A stretch of 64,000 bases of DNA from WLND01 sp040398845 (GTDB lineage: Bacteria > Actinomycetota > Actinomycetes > S36-B12). The first letter of the stretch is position 1; each line of letters starts with the position of its first letter. Below are positions 60,071 through 64,000 of the stretch, in pieces. Below the pieces are notes generated by a model, which saw only the letters and a program-made list of their open reading frames with translations, was not told the origin of the DNA and ran no database searches. The translations under genes were made by a program, and so were the position numbers. The stretch is taken from positions 203,145 through 267,144 of the forward strand of contig JBBATH010000003.1 of the NCBI GenBank assembly GCA_040398845.1, in the 5' to 3' direction.

Positions 60071-61942
60071 TTACGCGGGATCATCAGTCTCAAATTGGGT
60101 CCGGTACAGGTCCGAGTAGGTACCCCCGAGAGCGAGGAGGTCCTCGTGAGTGCCTCGCTCGACAATACGTCCCTCGACGAGCACGATGATCTGCTGCGCC
60201 CGTCGAACAGTTGACAGTCGGTGCGCGATGACGATTGCGGTTCTGCCTTCGAGGGCTCGGTCAAGGGCGCGCTGCACCGCGGCCTCACTCTCACTGTCGA
60301 GGTGTGCCGTCGCCTCGTCAAGGATGAGGATCCTTGGTGCCTTGAGAAGGAGTCGCGCAAGAGCGATCCGCTGCTTCTCCCCACCCGAGAGCCGATGCCC
60401 TCTATCTCCTACGACCGTTCCGAGACCATCGGGTAGAGCGGAGATGAGGTCACGGATCTGGGCAGCCTCGCATGCAGCAAGGAGTTCGTCGTCCGTCGCA
60501 CCCGGGCAAGCGTAGGCAAGGTTCGCACGAATGGTGTCGTGGAACAGATGCGCGTCCTGCGTGACGACGCCGACGGCCGCGCGCAATGAGGTGAGTGTGA
60601 GCTCACGGACGTCATCACCGCCGACCTTCACTGCGCCCGATGTGACGTCGTAAAGCCGAGTGACGAGTCCGCTGATCGTTGTCTTGCCTGCGCCTGAAGG
60701 TCCCACGATGGCGGTCATGGTCCCGGCTGGCACATTGAAGTCGACGCCACTGAGCACATCTGCGCCCGGCTGGGTCGACTCCTCGCGAGCAACTGACTCC
60801 AAGGAAGCAAGCGACACCTGATCGGCCGTCGGGTATCGGAAGCTGACTCCATCGAATCTCACTGCCAAGGGCCCAGTAGGCAGGTCGCGTGCGCCGGGGG
60901 TATCGCTCACCATTGGCGGCAGGTCGAGTACCTCGAACACTCGCTCGAAGGACACGAGAGCGGTCATCACATCGACGCGCACGTTTGAGAGCGCGGTGAG
61001 CGGGCCATAGAGCTGAGCGAGCAGACCTACGAGGGCGAGCAGGGTCCCTAGGGAGAGGACACCGGTGATGACGAGGTTGCCGCCGAGTCCGTAGGTAATC
61101 GCGGTGGCAAGCGAGGCCACAAGCGTAAGGGCGGTAAAGAACCAACGGTTCGCCATGGCCATGCTCACGCCGACGTCGCGAACCTGCGCGGCTCGGTTTG
61201 AAAAGGCGGACATCTCGTCGGACGGCCGGCCGAACAGCTTCACGAGCAGGGCGCCGGACACGTTGAACCGCTCGCTCATCTGCGCACTCATGTCGGAGTT
61301 GAGCGACATCTGTCGCCGGGTCAGTGCCTGCAGTTTGCGACCCATCCAGCGGGCAGGGAGCAGGAAGAGTGGAACGAGTACTAGGGAAACGAGGGTTACC
61401 TGCCACGAGAGGATCAACATGGTCGTGAGAACGATGCTGAGCGAGATGAGGTTTCCGATGACCCCGCCGAGGGTCGATGTGAATGCCTGTTGAGCCCCCA
61501 TGACATCGGAGTTCAGCCGCGAGATGAGCGCCCCGGTCTGAGCCCGCGTGAAAAAGGCGATGGACTGTTCCTGGACGTGCGAATACACCTGCGTGCGCAA
61601 ATCGTAGATGAGCCCCTCGCCGATTCGAGAAGAAAAGTACCTCCCAACCAATCCAACGCCGGAATCGATGATGGCAAGCACCGCGATGATGATCGCCGTG
61701 ACCGTAACGACCTGGGCATCCTTGGGGGTGATGCCCTGGTCGATAATCCGTCGAAACAGCAGCGGCTGGGCCACGCTGAGCAGCGATGCAAAGACGAGGG
61801 TGATGAGGAACATCCAGACATAGGCTCGGTATGGCCGGGCGTACCCGAGAATCCGCCGCACGAGCTCCCAGCCGACCTTCTTGCCCTTCACTGATCGATC
61901 CTGGGTCATTGACCGATAGGCCATCCAGACATCGTGGCTCAT
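60071..61942 (-). CDS. ABC exporter, fused membrane and ATPase domains
   Basis: 623 residues. Six membrane helices in the first 340 residues, then a nucleotide-binding domain: Walker A GPSGAGKTT, signature LSGGEKQRIALARLLL, Walker B ILILDEATAHLDSE and switch His in VIAHRLSTV. MsbA/multidrug type, acting as a homodimer or with an unlinked partner. Substrate unknown. Coupled to the enoyl-CoA hydratase-like gene by ATGA. Position beside the ole genes invites a lipid-export idea, but a hairpin separates the two units. Confidence 0.9.
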   Translation of the reverse strand: MSHDVWMAYRSMTQDRSVKGKKVGWELVRRILGYARPYRAYVWMFLITLVFASLLSVAQPLLFRRIIDQGITPKDAQVVTVTAIIIAVLAIIDSGVGLVGRYFSSRIGEGLIYDLRTQVYSHVQEQSIAFFTRAQTGALISRLNSDVMGAQQAFTSTLGGVIGNLISLSIVLTTMLILSWQVTLVSLVLVPLFLLPARWMGRKLQALTRRQMSLNSDMSAQMSERFNVSGALLVKLFGRPSDEMSAFSNRAAQVRDVGVSMAMANRWFFTALTLVASLATAITYGLGGNLVITGVLSLGTLLALVGLLAQLYGPLTALSNVRVDVMTALVSFERVFEVLDLPPMVSDTPGARDLPTGPLAVRFDGVSFRYPTADQVSLASLESVAREESTQPGADVLSGVDFNVPAGTMTAIVGPSGAGKTTISGLVTRLYDVTSGAVKVGGDDVRELTLTSLRAAVGVVTQDAHLFHDTIRANLAYACPGATDDELLAACEAAQIRDLISALPDGLGTVVGDRGHRLSGGEKQRIALARLLLKAPRILILDEATAHLDSESEAAVQRALDRALEGRTAIVIAHRLSTVRRAQQIIVLVEGRIVERGTHEDLLALGGTYSDLYRTQFETDDPA

Positions 61943-62742
61943 CGGGGACCGTCACCTAGTCGAAGTTCGCGAAGTCGGGTGATTTGGGCCGCACGCTCGG
62001 CGGTCTCCTGATCGACCCGGTCCCGGTATGCGGCGCCCTGAAGGAGTGGCTTGAGCGCGCGCAGGCTCGAGGCAGGGGCATTAAGGAATGATTCAGCAAG
62101 CGCACGCTGAGCCGATGCGAGGGCGGCAACAGGATGCGCGCTGTGCGCGAGTCCGGTGGCGACCGCTTCGGTTGCGCCCACGAATCGACCGGTGCCGCAA
62201 ATATCGAGCGCACGCTGATACCCGACGCGGCGCACGAGTGGCCAGGTGCCGGCCAGATCAGGGACGAGCCCGAGCGAGGTCTCGCGTAGTGCAAACTTCA
62301 GGTCCTCAGCCACGAGCATAATGTCGCAGGCGAGTGCTAGTTGAGCGCTCGCGCCGATCGCATGGCCCTGCACCGCGGCGATCGTGATGGCATCACTGCG
62401 CGACCACCAGGTGAACGCCGACTGCGCACCACGGATGAATGTATCGATGTGGTCATCGGCCTTGCCTGCCAAGGACGCGAGCGATTCCTCCCCCGGAACG
62501 CCGTCCGGGCTGAGCATCCTTCGGTTCAGGCCAGCGCCGAAACTCGGCCCCTCGGCAACGAGCAGAACCAGTCGCACGTCCGGGCTTGCCTCGGACTCAA
62601 TCGCCGCGAGCCGACGCCAAGTTGCGGGCGTCTGGGCATTGAGGTTCACGGGATTTGCGAGGGTGACGGTGAGGATGGGGCCTTCACGCTCCACCCTCAC
62701 GCCTTCAGCCTCGCTCATCGTCATGCTTCTCTCCGCACTCAT
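61939..62742 (-). CDS. Enoyl-CoA hydratase/isomerase family protein
   Basis: 267 residues, crotonase fold. AVQGHAIGASAQLALACDIM is the oxyanion-hole and CoA region, followed by FALRETSLGLVPDLAGTWPL. The glutamates of a true hydratase are only partly conserved (RETSLGLVPDL keeps the second), so the reaction is uncertain. The ATG at 62742 is preferred because GGAGG lies 7 nt upstream. Lies 16 nt after the ABC-F gene and overlaps the ABC-exporter start by 4 nt. Confidence 0.82.
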   Translation of the reverse strand: MSAERSMTMSEAEGVRVEREGPILTVTLANPVNLNAQTPATWRRLAAIESEASPDVRLVLLVAEGPSFGAGLNRRMLSPDGVPGEESLASLAGKADDHIDTFIRGAQSAFTWWSRSDAITIAAVQGHAIGASAQLALACDIMLVAEDLKFALRETSLGLVPDLAGTWPLVRRVGYQRALDICGTGRFVGATEAVATGLAHSAHPVAALASAQRALAESFLNAPASSLRALKPLLQGAAYRDRVDQETAERAAQITRLRELRLGDGPR

Positions 62743-62758
62743 GCAACTCCCTCCACCG

Positions 62759-64000
62759 CTATGCAAGCTCAACGAGATCGGCATAGTCGTCATTCCATAG
62801 GTCCTCGTCGCCGTCTGGGAGAATGAGGACCCGCTCGGGGCCAAGGGCGTTGACAGCACCAGGATCATGGCTGACGAGTACGACCGCTCCCTCATAGGAC
62901 CGAAGGGCCTCGAGGACCTCGGCCCGACTGGCGGGGTCGAGGTTGTTCGTTGGTTCATCGAGAAGCAGGACATTTGCGCCGGAGACGACGAGGCAGGCGA
63001 GCGCAAGCCGGGTTTTCTCTCCGCCTGATAGGACAGCGGTCGGCTTGCTCACATCATCGCCGCTGAAGAGAAAAGAACCAAGGACGGTGCGCTGGCGGGT
63101 GTCGTCGAGATCCGGTGAATTGCGCTGCATCATCTCGAGAACAGTCGCCGTGGGATCGAGGGTCTCGTGCTCTTGGGCGTAGTAGCCGATGACGGCACCA
63201 TGGCCTGGCTCGATCGTTCCACTATCCGGTGCGTCGACCTGACCAAGGATACGAAGGAGTGTTGTCTTGCCGGCACCGTTGAGGCCGAGGATGACCACAC
63301 GTGACCCGCGATCGATTGACAGGTCCACATCAGTGAAAACTTCCAGCGAGCCGTATGAACGCGAGAGTCCGCTGGCAGACAAGGGCACCTTGCCGCATGC
63401 CTTCGGCGTGGGGAAGCGCAATTTGGCGACCTTGTCCGACACTCGAATCTCATCCGCTCCAGACAGGAGCGAGTCCGCTCTGCGGAGCATGTTCTGGGCG
63501 GCTTTGGCTTTACTTGCCTTCGCACGCATTTTTTCCGCTTGTGCCCGAAGTACGTCTGCTTGCTGCTCGGCGTTGCGCCGTTCACGCTTACGACGCTTCT
63601 CGTCGGTTTCGCGAGCGACGCCGTACGCCTTCCAGCCCATCGCATAGACATCGATCTCGCGGCGGTTGGCATCAAGGTGCCAGACCTTGTTCACCGTGTC
63701 CTCGAGGAGGGCGGTGTCATGGCTGATGACGATAAAGCCACCCTCATACGTCGAAAGGAACTTGCGCAGCCAACGGACCGAGTCAGCATCGAGGTGGTTC
63801 GTCGGCTCATCAAGGAGCAACACATCGGCACCACTGAAGAGGATTCGCGCAAGTTCGACGCGCCGACGCTGGCCTCCGGACAGGGTGCCGAGCGGCTGGG
63901 ACAGTACGCGATCAGGCAATCCCACCGATGCAGCGATTGTTGCAGCCTCTGATTCAACCGCGTACCCGCCGAGCGCCTCGAACTCAGCCTCGGCCCTGGC
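62759..64000 (-). CDS. ABC-F family ATPase, 5' end outside window
   Basis: About 414 codons visible and the frame is open to the window edge, so the first Walker A is missing. Present: the first-domain signature LSGGQRRRVELARILF and LLLDEPTNHLDADSVRWL, the charged linker rich in Lys/Arg/Ala between the domains, then a complete second domain (LGLNGAGKTTLL, LSGGEKTRLALACLVV, VLLLDEPTNNLDPASRAEVL). ABC-F proteins bind the ribosome E site (EttA-like) or protect it from antibiotics. No membrane segments. Reads into the hydratase gene after 16 nt. Confidence 0.9.
   Translation of the reverse strand, partial: ARAEAEFEALGGYAVESEAATIAASVGLPDRVLSQPLGTLSGGQRRRVELARILFSGADVLLLDEPTNHLDADSVRWLRKFLSTYEGGFIVISHDTALLEDTVNKVWHLDANRREIDVYAMGWKAYGVARETDEKRRKRERRNAEQQADVLRAQAEKMRAKASKAKAAQNMLRRADSLLSGADEIRVSDKVAKLRFPTPKACGKVPLSASGLSRSYGSLEVFTDVDLSIDRGSRVVILGLNGAGKTTLLRILGQVDAPDSGTIEPGHGAVIGYYAQEHETLDPTATVLEMMQRNSPDLDDTRQRTVLGSFLFSGDDVSKPTAVLSGGEKTRLALACLVVSGANVLLLDEPTNNLDPASRAEVLEALRSYEGAVVLVSHDPGAVNALGPERVLILPDGDEDLWNDDYADLVELA

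Noticed and set aside
60615..61955. 446-residue frame overlapping the ABC exporter on the same strand
   Set aside because: The exporter frame has all ABC motifs and a coupled start. The alternative is Arg/His/Pro-rich with no motif.
1..64000. tRNA, rRNA, insertion sequences, prophage or att sites
   Set aside because: No T-loop/acceptor patterns, transposase or integrase motifs, or long terminal repeats were found on either strand by eye. A tRNAscan or ISfinder run could still reveal something missed.

Overview
The window is chromosomal DNA of a high-G+C Gram-positive bacterium of the phylum Actinomycetota. The evidence is a complete Pup-proteasome locus (Mpa/ARC, Dop, Pup, PrcB, PrcA, PafA, PafB, PafC), the RNA-polymerase-binding protein RbpA, an FHA/MerR/bifunctional-nuclease/GcvH/GcvP block, an InhA-type enoyl reductase next to FabG, and long stretches whose gene order resembles Mycobacterium tuberculosis. 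I cannot place it below class level. It appears to come from a draft assembly: there is a run of exactly 100 N (21521-21620) inside a tandem repeat. I see no phage, insertion sequence, CRISPR array, rRNA or tRNA.

Layout. 1-4.4 kb: 6-phosphogluconate dehydrogenase (cut by the window edge) divergent from glucose-6-phosphate isomerase, then a PAC2 protein and an alpha/beta hydrolase. 4.5-10.6 kb: B12-dependent methionine synthase, HAD phosphatase, RecB-family nuclease, tRNA m1A58 methyltransferase. 10.6-20.2 kb: the Pup-proteasome operon with two FKBP prolyl isomerases and the WYL regulators PafB/PafC. 20.2-21.4 kb: tatA-tatC. 21.4-21.7 kb: a 25-bp tandem repeat running up to the start codon of the helicase helY. 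24.4-31.4 kb: 5'-3' exonuclease, Xaa-Pro peptidase, amidohydrolase, lnt, polyprenol-phosphate mannosyltransferase, fxsA, rbpA.

31.5-37.6 kb is more accessory: a dioxygenase gene broken by one extra G, a GNAT enzyme, a PNKP-like HAD phosphatase, and a small sugar cassette (FGGY kinase, DhnA-type aldolase, Gfo/Idh/MocA dehydrogenase). 37.6-46.7 kb: glycine-cleavage P protein under a tandem glycine riboswitch, two MerR regulators, a bifunctional nuclease, a zinc-ribbon FHA protein, GcvH, a CDP-alcohol phosphatidyltransferase, two membrane proteins and an ABC ATPase. 46.8-55.3 kb: serB, sixA-fabI-fabG, tldD-tldE, dodecin, DUF3099, SURF1, SDR. 55.3-59.9 kb: oleA-oleBC-oleD, a complete head-to-head hydrocarbon (long-chain olefin) pathway with OleB and OleC fused. 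60-64 kb: ABC exporter, enoyl-CoA hydratase-like protein and a truncated ABC-F ATPase.

Two regulatory themes stand out. At least a dozen genes lack a Shine-Dalgarno sequence and instead have a TANNNT box exactly 6-7 nt before the ATG/GTG, which points to leaderless transcripts. The helY gene draws its box from the last degenerate unit of the 25-bp repeat array, so copy-number change in the array could affect that promoter.
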